Source of the DNA: Pseudoclavibacter sp. CFCC 11306
Lineage (GTDB): Bacteria > Actinomycetota > Actinomycetes > Actinomycetales > Microbacteriaceae
Assembly: GCF_008831235.1 (NCBI RefSeq)
Contig: NZ_WBKF01000002.1
Span: 371,399-435,398 of the forward strand
Direction of reading: 5' to 3'
Length of the DNA stretch: 64,000 bases
The notes under the pieces are model-generated. The model was not told the DNA's origin and did not search any database. It saw nothing but the letters and a program-made list of their open reading frames with translations. Below, piece after piece: positions 53,183 to 63,143 of the stretch (position 1 is its first letter; each line of letters begins with the position of its first letter). Made by a program: the position numbers and the translations under genes.

Positions 53183-54241
53183 GTGCGTCTCACACTGGTG
53201 CACACCGGCGGCACGATCGGCATGTCCGAGAGCGACGCCGGTCTCGTTCCCGACCCTGATTTCGTCGGTCGCCTGCTTGCCGAGGGCGCGCTGCCCGAGG
53301 GCACAGACGTCGTCGAGCTCGCTCCGCTGCTCGACAGCGCCAATGTGGGGCCGGTCGAGTGGCAGCTGATCGTCGACGCAGTGGTCGCCGCGATCGAACG
53401 TGGTGCGGATGCCGTGGTCGTGCTGCATGGCACCGACACGTTGGCCTTCACTGCGGCTGCGCTCTCACTCGCGCTGCCGATCGTGCTGCGGGAGGTCGAC
53501 CGACCGGCACGGGTGGTGCTGACCGGTGCGCAGCATCCGCTGTATGGGGCCGACGGCGCGCACGATGCCGACGCCGAGGCCAACCTGCGCGATGCGCTGG
53601 CTGCGGCGCAGGTGCTTGCAGCGGCCCCGACCCAGACGTCTGCGTCGGGTTCTGCGCAGGCGCCCGAGGTCGGCACCGCGGGCGCGGTCGGCGTGTTCGT
53701 GCAGTTCGGAGGCCGTCTGCTGCCCGGTCTGCACGTCTCTAAGATCTCGTCGGTTTCGGCGCAGGGCTTCGTCGCGACGAACGGACGCCGCGACTCGTTC
53801 GCCGCTGCGGGTGCTGTCGACGGCGCATCAGGAGGCCGGCTGGAGTTCGGGGCGTTCGCTCCGCACGAGATCGGGGTCGCCATGGTGTATCCAGGGGTGA
53901 CCGCTGCGCAGCTCGATGCGGCGCTCGGCAACGGGCCGGCCGCTGTGCTGTGCTGCTTCGGCTCGGGAGCGGTGCCGTCTGGGACTCCCGGAGTCGAAGA
54001 CGTGCTGCGTCAGCACGCGCGCCGACAGGCCGTCGTCGCCATCAGCCAGAGCGGGCACGGCGGTGTGCACCTGAGGGCCTACGCCGCAGCGGCCCCGCTG
54101 CAGACCGCTGGAGTCGTTGACGGCCGCGACCTCACCCTCGAAGCGGCGCTGGCGGCACTGCACGTCGCCCTTGCCTGCGGTCTCTATGGCGCGGGCGCCG
54201 CCGACTTCGTCGCTGCGGTGGCCGGTCAGAGCGCGAGTTGA
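53183..54241 (+). CDS. L-asparaginase
   Basis: 352 residues. Catalytic threonine regions HTGGTIGM (residues 7-14) and LHGTDTLAFTA (near 83) are present. The region TGAQHPLYGADGAHDAD belongs to the family. An Ala/Gly-rich insertion of about 20 residues occurs near 155-175. No signal peptide, so cytoplasmic. GTG start 15 nt after prs. The permease downstream probably supplies asparagine. Confidence 0.92.
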   Translation: MRLTLVHTGGTIGMSESDAGLVPDPDFVGRLLAEGALPEGTDVVELAPLLDSANVGPVEWQLIVDAVVAAIERGADAVVVLHGTDTLAFTAAALSLALPIVLREVDRPARVVLTGAQHPLYGADGAHDADAEANLRDALAAAQVLAAAPTQTSASGSAQAPEVGTAGAVGVFVQFGGRLLPGLHVSKISSVSAQGFVATNGRRDSFAAAGAVDGASGGRLEFGAFAPHEIGVAMVYPGVTAAQLDAALGNGPAAVLCCFGSGAVPSGTPGVEDVLRQHARRQAVVAISQSGHGGVHLRAYAAAAPLQTAGVVDGRDLTLEAALAALHVALACGLYGAGAADFVAAVAGQSAS

Positions 54242-54385
54242 CGGCCGGATCGGACTTGGTCGCCTCGCAGCGTTTCGCAACCTGCTGAGGTCTGACCACA
54301 CGGGCGACTCGATCTGAGCGCCGCCACCACACAGACATCCATGACAACAGCATCCATCACAAGACAACCTTGAGAGCAGAGCAGT

Positions 54386-55966
54386 ATGAGCGAGCATGAC
54401 GACGTCTGGTCGCCAGCCGAGAAGCGCGCCGGACGCATCGGCACCGAAGAGCAGACCGGATTCAAGAAAGGGCTGAAGCCCCGGCAGGTGCAGATGATCG
54501 GCTTCGGCGGGGCCATCGGCACCGGGCTCTTCCTCGGCTCCGGCGGGCGACTCGAACAGGCAGGCCCTGCCCTGCTGATCGACTATGCCGTCTGCGGAAT
54601 ATTCGCCTTCCTCATTCTGCGCGCGCTCGGCGAACTGGTCGTGCATCGCCCGTCGTCGGGGTCGTTCGTCTCGTACGCCCGCGAGTTCTACGGCGAGAAG
54701 ATGGCCTTCTTCAGCGGGTGGATGTACTGGGTGAACTGGGCCACGACATCGATCGTCGACGTCACCGCGGTCGCGATCTATGTCAAGTGGTTCGGCGACG
54801 TGGGCATGCTGCCCTGGCTGCAGGGCGTGCCGCAGTGGTCGATCGCACTCATCGCACTCGTCGTCGTGCTGGGCATGAACATGATCTCGGTGAAGGTGTT
54901 CGGCGAGCTGGAGTTCTGGGCGGCGCTCATCAAAGTCGTCGCGCTGGTGGCGTTCTTGGTGGTCGGGTCGCTGTTCCTGATCTTCGGCATGCCCGACGGG
55001 TCGCCCCGCGGGCCGACGCTGATCTTCGAGAACGGCGGCATGTTCCCGAACGGTGTGATGCCTGCGCTGGTGATTCTGCAGGGCGTGGTGTTCGCCTACG
55101 CCAGCATCGAGCTGGTCGGCACCACCGCAGGCGAGACTGAGAACCCGCGCAAAGTGATTCCCAAGGCGATCAACACCGTCGTGATGCGCATCGCTCTGTT
55201 CTACGTGGGATCGGTTCTGCTGCTCGTGCTGCTGCTGCCGTACACGGCCTTCCACGCCGGCGAGAGTCCGTTCGTCACCCTTTTCCGCGGGGTCGGATTC
55301 GAGGCCGCTGCCCCGATCATGGAACTGGTCGTGCTCACCGCCGCCCTCTCGTCGCTCAACGCCGGCCTGTATTCGACCGGGCGCATCCTGCACTCGATGG
55401 CCAAGGGCGGAACCGCACCCGCCTTCGCCGGGCGCCTGTCGAAGGCGGGCGTGCCCTACGGCGGCATCCTGCTGACATCGGTCGTGACCCTCGCTGGCGT
55501 CGTGCTGAACATGGTCGTGCCCGACCAAGCCTTCGAGATCGTGCTGAACCTCGCGGCCTTCGGCATCATCTCTGCCTGGGGAACCATAACGCTCACGAAC
55601 ATGCGCTTCGTCAAGCTGTCGAAGCTTGGTCTCTATGAACGCCCTGAATATCGCATGCCCGGTGCGCCGTACACGAACTGGATCACGCTGGTGTTCCTGG
55701 CCGCGGTCGTGGTGCTGATCGGCTTCGACTATCCGACCGGAACCTTCACGATGCTCTCGATGGTCGTGGTGGCCGCCGCGCTCGTCGCAGGCTGGTTTGC
55801 CTGCCGCGGTCGGGTGCGTGCGATCGCCGAGCAGCGACTCGGCGAGACGGGGATGTTCCCAGTCGTCGCGAACCTGCCTCACGAACCCGGTGAGGCGGGG
55901 CTGCGTCGGCGGGTCGACGGTCGTGTGACGCACGACGATGAGGCCGAGGGGCCTGAGCAGCGCTGA
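54386..55966 (+). CDS. Amino acid permease (AAT family), probable asparagine importer
   Basis: 526-residue APC/AAT permease with twelve helices. The family stretches FGGAIGTGLFLGSGG, YASIELVGTTAGETENPRKVIPKAINTVV and ALSSLNAGLYSTGRILHSMA are present. AAT members take up amino acids by proton symport; asparagine is inferred from the adjacent asparaginase. RBS GAGAGCAGAG precedes the ATG. Confidence 0.9.
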   Translation: MSEHDDVWSPAEKRAGRIGTEEQTGFKKGLKPRQVQMIGFGGAIGTGLFLGSGGRLEQAGPALLIDYAVCGIFAFLILRALGELVVHRPSSGSFVSYAREFYGEKMAFFSGWMYWVNWATTSIVDVTAVAIYVKWFGDVGMLPWLQGVPQWSIALIALVVVLGMNMISVKVFGELEFWAALIKVVALVAFLVVGSLFLIFGMPDGSPRGPTLIFENGGMFPNGVMPALVILQGVVFAYASIELVGTTAGETENPRKVIPKAINTVVMRIALFYVGSVLLLVLLLPYTAFHAGESPFVTLFRGVGFEAAAPIMELVVLTAALSSLNAGLYSTGRILHSMAKGGTAPAFAGRLSKAGVPYGGILLTSVVTLAGVVLNMVVPDQAFEIVLNLAAFGIISAWGTITLTNMRFVKLSKLGLYERPEYRMPGAPYTNWITLVFLAAVVVLIGFDYPTGTFTMLSMVVVAAALVAGWFACRGRVRAIAEQRLGETGMFPVVANLPHEPGEAGLRRRVDGRVTHDDEAEGPEQR

Positions 55967-56423
<457 letters not shown>

Positions 56424-56975
56424 TCAGTCGTTGACGCGGTGAATGAGCGCGACGAAGGCGTCGACGATGCCGGTCACGAACTTCGCGGTGTCTTCGCTCG
56501 CGAACTCTCCGGACTCGTTCAGCAGGTCAGGGGTGAACTGGATGAACCCCTCGGGCTGGCCCAGCTGAATGGTGTTGAGAAACGAGAGAATCGAGCGCAG
56601 GTGCTGCTGTCCTGCGGCGGTTCCTACTGCACCAGGGGAGGTGCCGATGACTGCGACGACTTTCTCGTTGAACGAGTTGGTTCCCCACGGGCGGCTCGAC
56701 CAGTCGATGGCATTCTTCAGAGGCGCGGGAATCGAGCGGTTGTACTCCGGGGTGACGATGAGGATGCCGTCTGCACCCTCGATCGCTGCCTTGAGCTCCT
56801 TGCCCTCGGCAGGGTAGTCCGCATCGTAGTCGTAGCTGTACAGCGGCAGGCTCTTGATCGGAATCTCGAAGAACTCGACATCGGCGATGTCGAGCTTCGT
56901 GATGGCCTCGGCAAGCTTGCGGTTGATGGACTGGCTGGCGATGCTGCCGACGATGTAGCCGATCTTGAGAGTCAT
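56424..56975 (-). CDS. NADPH-dependent FMN reductase
   Basis: 183-residue flavodoxin-fold reductase. Phosphate loop GSIASQSINRKLAEAI (residues 10-25), the PLYSYDYD turn, the PEYNRSIPAPLKNAIDW signature and the GTSPGAVGTA loop are all visible. It reduces FMN, quinones or azo compounds. The start ATG 56975 lies after AAAGAGACC. Upstream (56976-57090) is AT-rich and holds the sequence GTCGAC-TGTG-GTCGAC. Confidence 0.9.
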   Translation of the reverse strand: MTLKIGYIVGSIASQSINRKLAEAITKLDIADVEFFEIPIKSLPLYSYDYDADYPAEGKELKAAIEGADGILIVTPEYNRSIPAPLKNAIDWSSRPWGTNSFNEKVVAVIGTSPGAVGTAAGQQHLRSILSFLNTIQLGQPEGFIQFTPDLLNESGEFASEDTAKFVTGIVDAFVALIHRVND

Positions 56976-57216
56976 TCGGGTCTCTTTCTGCTTTCGTGCT
57001 GATGAGTGGTGATGCATGACGTGTGTGTGGTGTCGACTGTGGTCGACGCACCACGCACTTACACAAATCTATAACTATTGTTGTATCAACTAAATGTTTC
57101 GCGATGCGTCGGCGTGTCGGTTCCAGATCGCCATTTCCACGAGAACGCATGTTCGCACTTGTGACTCGGATCTGCCTCTTCCTGCTGCTGGAGGCAGGGC
57201 CGATGCATGCTGCTGG
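56976..57216. other. AT-rich promoter region of the FMN reductase gene
   Basis: The part near 57060-57100 (TATAACTATTGTTGTATCAAC) is markedly AT-rich and may hold the promoter and an operator. The inverted repeat GTCGAC-TGTG-GTCGAC follows closer to the gene. No ORF is supported. Confidence 0.4.
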
Positions 57217-57786
57217 TCAGAACAAAGTTCTCGTCTGGTCAGCGACAGAGTGCAGGCTGGCGAATTCCAAGAGCGCGACCAGGTTGCCGCTCTGGTCTCG
57301 ATAGCGACGGAAGAGCTCCTCCCCGACCAGTGCGTAGTGCCAGTCCTTCTCGCCGCGCTGTTCAAGCGGCAGGGCGTTGATGCGTTCGACCCATGCAAGG
57401 GCGGCACGCTTCTTGCGTTGCACATTCTCATCACTCAGACTCGACTGCGCTTTTGTCTCGACCACATACACATCTGATGCGGTGCGTGCCAAGAAGTCGG
57501 GGGAGTATCGCGCCGGGTAGCCGGTGTCTTTCAGGTATGGGCGCTGCAGCCACTCGTGCTTGTGCTCGTCGATCTTGCAGTAGGCCTCGATCTGTCCCGT
57601 CTGGTCCGCCCACTCCACGAAGTCCCGTTCGAGGCCTCCGCCCTTGCCCCGTGGCGGAATCCGCAGCTTCGGGTAGATGCACTTTCGCGCCTCGATCAGG
57701 CGCGCGGCGGATGCACTGAGCGACTTGACCTCAGAAAGGCGCCGGTAATCGACGATGGCTTTGCTCGTGCGGGTGTGATGAATCAA
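57217..57786 (-). pseudogene. C-terminal fragment of a type III restriction endonuclease (Res)
   Basis: 189 residues. YSPDFLARTASDVYVVETKAQ is the PD-(D/E)xK nuclease core of type III Res subunits (D in SPDF, ExK in VETKAQ), preceded by LERDFVEWADQTGQIEAYCKIDEHKHEW, also typical. The entire DEAD/DEAH helicase part is missing. It still has an open frame from an ATG, so it may be expressed, but I read it as a remnant beside the complete RM pair. Confidence 0.6.
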
Positions 57787-57825
57787 CGAAACAATGGTTA
57801 AGAAGGAAAACAGAGAGTTCGCAAA

Positions 57826-58419
57826 CTACCTCAATCTATGACGATCCTTGTGACCGTGAAACTTCCCATGGCCAGCCTCAATAATCAGCTGCTTGACCTG
57901 TCCAAGCCTTCCACCGTATTCCGCAAGCCAAGAAGGTGGTTGCTTGGCTATGAAGGAGAGCCAACGCGTGTCGCGACCATCTTGGCCGCCATGCTGCGGC
58001 GTGAGTCCGTCCGGGAACCCATCCATCAGAATATGCTTTGGAATGAACCACGCTTGCGCATCAAACGGCGAAAGACCCAGGCAGAAGCAATAGTCATAGG
58101 CCTGATCGCGAATCTGCTGGAACTTGTATCCACCTGTATTGGCCCAAAGGTTGGAGTACTTAATTTCAATACGAAGACCATTGATTATCCGGTCGCAGTC
58201 AGAATTGTCACTCCGCAAGACATCGAACCCCTTTGAGGCCGCCCAACCCGCAACAAGCAGTTCCCCAATTGCGCCCTTTTGTCGGGAAGGTCGTGACTGA
58301 ATCCACCGAAACGGACTTCCTTGCCATGGATCCTTCTCGCTTATGTAGTCTTCTTCCAGAGACGTTGCAAGCGCCGCCAAGGTGCGGACTTCCGGATCCT
58401 GAATCTGATCAATACTCAT
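57826..58419 (-). CDS. PD-(D/E)xK restriction endonuclease
   Basis: 197 residues. The nuclease pattern is E53 in QKGAIGELLVAGW, D74/D76 in SDNSDCD and E85-x-K87 in LRIEIKYSN, followed by the helix-strand core. It overlaps the DNA methyltransferase stop by 4 nt, so it is the likely cognate nuclease. Recognition sequence unknown. GC content is clearly lower than in the housekeeping genes. Confidence 0.72.
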   Translation of the reverse strand: MSIDQIQDPEVRTLAALATSLEEDYISEKDPWQGSPFRWIQSRPSRQKGAIGELLVAGWAASKGFDVLRSDNSDCDRIINGLRIEIKYSNLWANTGGYKFQQIRDQAYDYCFCLGLSPFDAQAWFIPKHILMDGFPDGLTPQHGGQDGRDTRWLSFIAKQPPSWLAEYGGRLGQVKQLIIEAGHGKFHGHKDRHRLR

Positions 58420-59327
58420 GCGATCTCTTCTGTCTGCATTTTATTAGCATTAGCGAGTTCAGTATATGTATTTGGTGCAGCCAAGAAACCGTCGCCAAGA
58501 CGGTTTCTCATTACAGCAAACGCCTCGGGGTTGCTGTCCACGAGCAGGAACTTTCGATCGAGCTTTCCAGCAACTGAACCAGTCGTGCCGGAGCCTGCAA
58601 AGCAGTCCAAGACCCAATCCTCCGGTTGACTGCTGGCCTCGATAATGCGACGCAATATGCCCTCTGGCTTCTGAGTCGGGTAGCCTGTTTTTTCCTTACC
58701 AGTCGGCGATACAATGGTGTGCCACCAAACGTCAGTCGGGAGCTTACCTTTAGCGCGTTTCTCGGGAGTGACCAGTCCTGGGGCCATATATGGCTCCCGA
58801 TCTACTTCTTCACTGTTGAAGTAGTATCTGCTGGGATCTTTCACATAAACGAGTATATTGTCGTGCTTTGCTGGCCACTTCTTCTTGGATCGCGCTCCAT
58901 AGTCGTACGCCCAGACAATTTCGTTCAAGAAACACTCTCGGCCAAACAATGCGTCCAGGAGCACCTTTGCGTAGTGTACTTCTCGATAGTCCAAGTGGAG
59001 ATAGAAGGTCCCCTCTGGTTTTAGGACACGCCAGATTTCTGTCAGTCGTGGCTCCAGGAATGACCAGTAATCCGAGAAGGCATCGTTGTATTCGGAAACT
59101 CTCCCTTTTATCGTCTCGTAGGTTTGTCCCTTGAAACCAATACGTTTCCCACTGTTTGATCGAACAGTCTTCAGAGACTGCCGACGCTGTTGCTTCCCCG
59201 TGTTAAATGGGGGATCGATGTATACCAGTTGAAAGAAGTCGTCTGGCAAGTCAAGCAAGACCGGCAAATTGTCGCCCTGCAAAATAGTGTTGCCTTGTTT
59301 CGGGTTCCATATGGACTGTTCGCTCAC
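58416..59327 (-). CDS. Adenine-specific DNA methyltransferase (beta class)
   Basis: 303 residues. Catalytic motif IV DPPFNT at 38-43 precedes the SAM motif DCFAGSGTTG at 241-250, the order of beta-class N6-adenine enzymes; TQKPEGILRRII (218-229) is also diagnostic. The GTG at 59327 (SEQSIWNPKQGN) fits homologues; longer in-frame starts run into transposon debris. Lower GC than neighbours, with use of AT-rich codons, indicates transfer. Confidence 0.85.
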   Translation of the reverse strand: MSEQSIWNPKQGNTILQGDNLPVLLDLPDDFFQLVYIDPPFNTGKQQRRQSLKTVRSNSGKRIGFKGQTYETIKGRVSEYNDAFSDYWSFLEPRLTEIWRVLKPEGTFYLHLDYREVHYAKVLLDALFGRECFLNEIVWAYDYGARSKKKWPAKHDNILVYVKDPSRYYFNSEEVDREPYMAPGLVTPEKRAKGKLPTDVWWHTIVSPTGKEKTGYPTQKPEGILRRIIEASSQPEDWVLDCFAGSGTTGSVAGKLDRKFLLVDSNPEAFAVMRNRLGDGFLAAPNTYTELANANKMQTEEIA

Positions 59328-59639
59328 AGCCCACAGAGTACTTGAAATCGATCCACTAGCGCGTTGACTCACCGGACTGTCTCGAATGCTGCGCCGGCCA
59401 TGGTTCTGAGCAGGAGGCCGAACGGCACCAACCGCCGGCAGTCTCGAACCTTGGACGGTCGAACCAGCCAGCAGCGCGGGTGGGTGCACGTCGTTGGGTG
59501 CGTCTCTCTCGGACAGGTGACACCGACGCATACCTGTCTTGAAGAACTCTGGACGGAGTGAATGAGGAAGACTTGAACTCGCAAGCTGAACAGCAATTGC
59601 GCTCGGAGGATGTTTCCAGGGCGCTGCGTGCTCTCGGAC

Positions 59640-60352
59640 CTGCTAGTGGTCTCCCCAGGCGACGCCTACCCGGTGCTTGGCGAGCTGCTGGCCGAGGGCC
59701 GTGGGTGCCCGTTGTGGTCACCGTGCGGCACCTCCCGTTGATGCCGAGCAGTCGCATGAGTCGCTCAACGCGGTCACAGCCGATGAGTATTCCATCGCGG
59801 GGGGGAGCTTGCGTCGCCCATACAACCGGAGATGCTCCACGTCCACAAGTCAAACAACTCATTGGCCTCCTATGCGTCTTCAATCTCCCGTTTGGGGCCC
59901 GAACCCACGGTGACGACGGCGTAGTGCTTTGACGGGGCATCCCCGACACTGTGCTGGTTCAGCACGGTCAGGATCGGCTCGACCCCTAAGATTGGTCAGA
60001 ACTCGCGGACGTAGTCGATTATGACCCGAGTTTGCTGTCGAGCTCCGCTTGCGCGAAAACACCGACGCGGTCTTGAGAATTTCGTTCACAGGCTTCAGCT
60101 GCGCGTTCTCGCACCGCAACCGGGCGACTTCCTCGGTCAGAGGCTCGAATCGTTCTGCTGGTTTCACCGCACCGATGGTGACGGATTCTTGCGGATCCAA
60201 CCCGTAATGTTCCTTTGCTGCACTCCAAGGAGTTCACCAATTTCGCGACGCGCCACGACCTGCGATATCGCATCACCTCCAGCAAGCCGATCTCGATACA
60301 ACCGAACCCCACGAGCGCAGGTCTCATCATCAAGTTTCCGTTGAGCAGATAT
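59640..60352 (-). pseudogene. Decayed IS3-family transposase (orfA and start of orfB)
   Basis: Reading the minus strand with frameshifts, the OrfA pieces ARGVRLYRDRLAGG, VVARREIGELLGVQ and LTEEVARLRCENAQL appear in order, and the end VFAQAELDSK is followed by a stop at 60019. The OrfB beginning (IDYVREF, stop, PILGVEPILTVLNQH), RLYGRRKLPP and CDRVERLMRLLGING lie in three different frames. At least four frame changes or stops make it inactive. Confidence 0.75.
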
Positions 60353-60395
60353 GAATCTATCCTCCGTGTCAGGCCATGACTCTCGGCAAACCCTG

Positions 60396-60515
60396 GTCGA
60401 ATCAAGTTGAAGACCGAGTACTACGACCGTCGCACCTGACCGATCGGACTCGAGGCCAGACCCGCCGTCGGCTCCTAAATCGAGCACTGGTACAACCGAT
60501 AGCGTCTGCACCCCG
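60396..60515 (+). pseudogene. C-terminal scrap of another IS3-type orfB
   Basis: LKTEYYDRRT, stop, PIGLEARPAVGS, stop, IEHWYNR, stop, RLHPDR matches the end of IS3-type OrfB proteins (LKTE..., WYNxxRLH) with three in-frame stops. It points opposite to the remnant on the minus strand. Confidence 0.6.
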
Positions 60516-60844
60516 ATCGGCTGCGCCCCACCCGCCGAATAAGAACACTCATTCACAGAAAAGGCCGACCACGAGACCCAAACGACGACCCGGCCGCAAA
60601 ACACCATGTCCACGACTTGCGGACCAGGCCACTCTTGTGTCTGCAGCTCCACCCGCTGACTCGTGCCGATGCGCTTCAGTACGTGGCGAGCCTCTTCTCT
60701 ACCGTCTCTGACGATGTCAGGTAGTTCCTCGATCACGCGACCTCGGCAAGCCCGACTCTCTAATGCGGTGTCTGTACGTGAGGTGTGAAAGCATCATGCA
60801 CTGACACTCTGGTGACTCGCGCTTGAGGTAGGTAGTCATGTCGT

Positions 60845-61141
60845 ATGTCAGAAGAACCCCACTCCGAGGCCGCACGTATCGTCGGTTCTTGCATCAGCGA
60901 GTTGCGTCGTGGCAGGGGAATCAGCCAGCAGGACCTCGGCGAGTTGGTAGGCATCCACTTCACGAACATCGGAAAGATCGAGCGTGGGCTGGCGAATCCG
61001 ACACTCGTGAGAATCTCGGTAGCTCTCGAGATCGATCCAAGCGAGTTGGTTCGCGACCTCGGTAGCAACGCGCTCCCGGCGCAGGCACATCAACTGACGG
61101 TGTCTGACCTGATCGCAGCGCGTCAGGGTCAGAGTCGATGA
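60845..61141 (+). CDS. XRE-family small HTH regulator
   Basis: 98 residues with a Cro/C1-type HTH (ISELRRGRGISQQDLGELVGIHFTNIGKIERGLANPTLVRI, about residues 18-58) and a C-terminal tail. Size and position beside RM genes recall controller (C) proteins, but the gene points away and is separated by IS debris, so this is only a possibility. Confidence 0.75.
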   Translation: MSEEPHSEAARIVGSCISELRRGRGISQQDLGELVGIHFTNIGKIERGLANPTLVRISVALEIDPSELVRDLGSNALPAQAHQLTVSDLIAARQGQSR

Positions 61142-61223
61142 GCTGTATCGGCTAGAGGCTGAACCAAGGGAGCGCCGCTCCCCGACACTGCGCGCGCTTC
61201 GCGGCCGCACCAGTCTCGCCCAA

Positions 61224-61229
61224 TAGAAT
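61224..61229 (+). promoter_or_regulatory. -10 hexamer of a leaderless promoter for fadD
   Basis: TAGAAT, 6 nt before the ATG at 61236. Confidence 0.5.
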
Positions 61230-61235
61230 GACCGC

Positions 61236-63065
61236 ATGACTACCGCTGCTGAGATCAACGCCACCCGTGCTTGGAACCGCTTTTATGCAGACGGCACGCC
61301 GAAAGACATCGATCTGCCCACCGGGTCGCTCTACGACATGCTCGAAGGTAGCGCCAACCGTTTCGGCGATCGCGTGGCCATCGAGTTCTTCGGGCAGGAG
61401 CTCACCTTCGCCGACCTGCGCGCGCAGGTCGACGCGGTGGCCGAGGGCCTGCGACTCGAAGGCGTCGCCGCGGGCACCCGCGTCGCACTGATCATGCCGA
61501 ACTGCCCGCAGCACGTGATCGCGTTCTATGCCGTGCTGCGTCTGGGCGGGATCGTGGTCGAGCACAACCCGATCTACACCGCCAGCGAGCACGAGAAGCA
61601 GTTTCTCGATCACGAGGCCGACATCGTCATCGCCTGGACCAAAGTGGTCAGTACCCTGCGCAGCATGAGCGACACGGCGGTGCCCAGCCGCATCGTCTCG
61701 GTCGACATCACCCGAGCGATGCCGCTCAAACTGCGACTCGCACTGCGGCTGCCGGTGGCGAAAGCCCGCGAGAAACGTGCGGCGTTGGTCGGCCCGGCGG
61801 CCGAGACCAAGCGTTTCGAGCAGCTCTCGAAGTACGGCCCGATCGACCAGTCGTACCCGCGCCCGACCAACGAGTCGCTCGCGCTGCTGCAGTACACGAG
61901 CGGCACGACCGGCGACCCGAAGGGTGCGAAGATCACGCATGGCAACCTCTGGGCCAACGCTCGTCAAGGTGCCGCCTGGATGCCGCGCTTCACCCCGGGC
62001 GCCGAGACGATCTACGGCCTGCTGCCGATGTTCCACGCGTTCGGACTGCTGCTCTCGGTGATCTATGCTGTGCACGTTGCCGCGCGGGCTACACTCTTTC
62101 CCACCTTCGACCCGACGCTCGTCGTCGAGGCGTCGAAGAAGCATCCGGCGACGTTCATACCGGCGGTGCCCCCGATGTATGACCGGCTTGCGCGAGTGGC
62201 GCGCGACGGCAAGCTCGATCTCAGCGGCGTGATCTACGCGATCTCGGGAGCGATGACTCTGAACGACGCCATCGTCGAACGCTGGGAGGCGGTCGCGGGC
62301 GGTCGCCTCGTCGAAGGCTACGGGCTCACCGAATGCAGCCCGGTCGCGCTCGGCAACCCGTTCTCAGACGAACGCAAGACCGGCACGATCGGCATCCCGT
62401 TCCCGTCGACCGACATCAAGGTGGTCGACCCGAACGATGTGAAGCGCGAAGTCGACACCGGTGAGATCGGCGAGCTGTTGATCCATGGGCCACAGGTGTT
62501 CCAGGGGTACTGGAACCGCCGCGAAGAGACCGAGGCCGTCCTGCTCGACGGCGGGTGGCTGCGCACGGGCGACCTCGTCACGCAGGATGCCGACGGCTTC
62601 GTCACCGTCGTCGACCGCAAAAAAGAGCTGATCATCACCGGCGGGTTCAACGTGTCTCCCAGCGAGGTCGAAGCTGTGATCTCGAAGGTGCCGGGCGTCG
62701 CGGAGTGCGCGGTGGTCGGTGTTCGGCGGGGCACGTCGCAGGCAGAGAGCGTCACGGCCGTGATAGTGCCCGAGCACGCGGATGCCGGCGCGACCCCGCC
62801 TGAGACCGGCGCTCCAGCGTCCGCCGACGCTGCATCTGCGACCACGGCATCCGCTGCGAAGGCGACTGCTCTGCTCGACGACTCACCCCAGCCCTTCGAC
62901 GAGCTGGTGGCGCGCGAGTACGCCCGCGAGCACTTGGCCGAATACAAGGTGCCGCGTTCGTACGTGATCTGGGATGAGCTGCCGAAGTCGCTGATCGGCA
63001 AGGTGCTGCGCAAAGAGGTGCGCGAGCGGCTCGAGAACGAGCGCCGGTCGGGCGCACAGAAGTAG
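61236..63065 (+). CDS. fadD: Long-chain fatty-acid--CoA ligase
   Basis: 609-residue AMP-binding enzyme activating fatty acids with ATP and CoA. P-loop YTSGTTGDPKGAKITH (220-235), GYGLTECSPVALGNP, the GWLRTGDL motif and KELIITGGFNVSPSEVE are present; the last lysine region KVLRKEVRERL is at the C-terminus. An Ala/Pro-rich insertion of about 40 residues lies in the C-terminal domain (near 510-550). Confidence 0.93.
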   Translation: MTTAAEINATRAWNRFYADGTPKDIDLPTGSLYDMLEGSANRFGDRVAIEFFGQELTFADLRAQVDAVAEGLRLEGVAAGTRVALIMPNCPQHVIAFYAVLRLGGIVVEHNPIYTASEHEKQFLDHEADIVIAWTKVVSTLRSMSDTAVPSRIVSVDITRAMPLKLRLALRLPVAKAREKRAALVGPAAETKRFEQLSKYGPIDQSYPRPTNESLALLQYTSGTTGDPKGAKITHGNLWANARQGAAWMPRFTPGAETIYGLLPMFHAFGLLLSVIYAVHVAARATLFPTFDPTLVVEASKKHPATFIPAVPPMYDRLARVARDGKLDLSGVIYAISGAMTLNDAIVERWEAVAGGRLVEGYGLTECSPVALGNPFSDERKTGTIGIPFPSTDIKVVDPNDVKREVDTGEIGELLIHGPQVFQGYWNRREETEAVLLDGGWLRTGDLVTQDADGFVTVVDRKKELIITGGFNVSPSEVEAVISKVPGVAECAVVGVRRGTSQAESVTAVIVPEHADAGATPPETGAPASADAASATTASAAKATALLDDSPQPFDELVAREYAREHLAEYKVPRSYVIWDELPKSLIGKVLRKEVRERLENERRSGAQK

Positions 63066-63070
63066 CCGCA

Positions 63071-63123
63071 CATGCACAGAGGGCGCACGCCGGCATCTGC
63101 TCGGTGTGCGCCCTCTGTGCATG
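63071..63123. terminator. Strong bidirectional hairpin between fadD and ohr
   Basis: CATGCACAGAGGGCGCAC (63071-63088) is perfectly inverted at 63106-63123, an 18-bp stem with a 17-nt loop. It lies 5 bp after the fadD stop and 20 bp before the ohr stop. No long T tract, as usual in high-GC actinobacteria. Confidence 0.75.
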
Positions 63124-63143
63124 TGCTCGCGATGCGGCGAGCG

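Larger units (their letters stand above)
59328..60844. other. Transposon graveyard upstream of the RM genes
   Basis: No intact gene is supported in these 1.5 kb. Two decayed IS3-family transposase pieces are recognised (59640-60352 minus and 60396-60515 plus). The stretches 59328-59640 and 60516-60844 hold nothing I can assign. Confidence 0.5.

Noticed and set aside
60845..61141. Controller (C) protein of the RM system
   Set aside because: Size fits, but it is separated from the RM genes by IS debris and no C-box pair was seen; kept as a generic XRE regulator.
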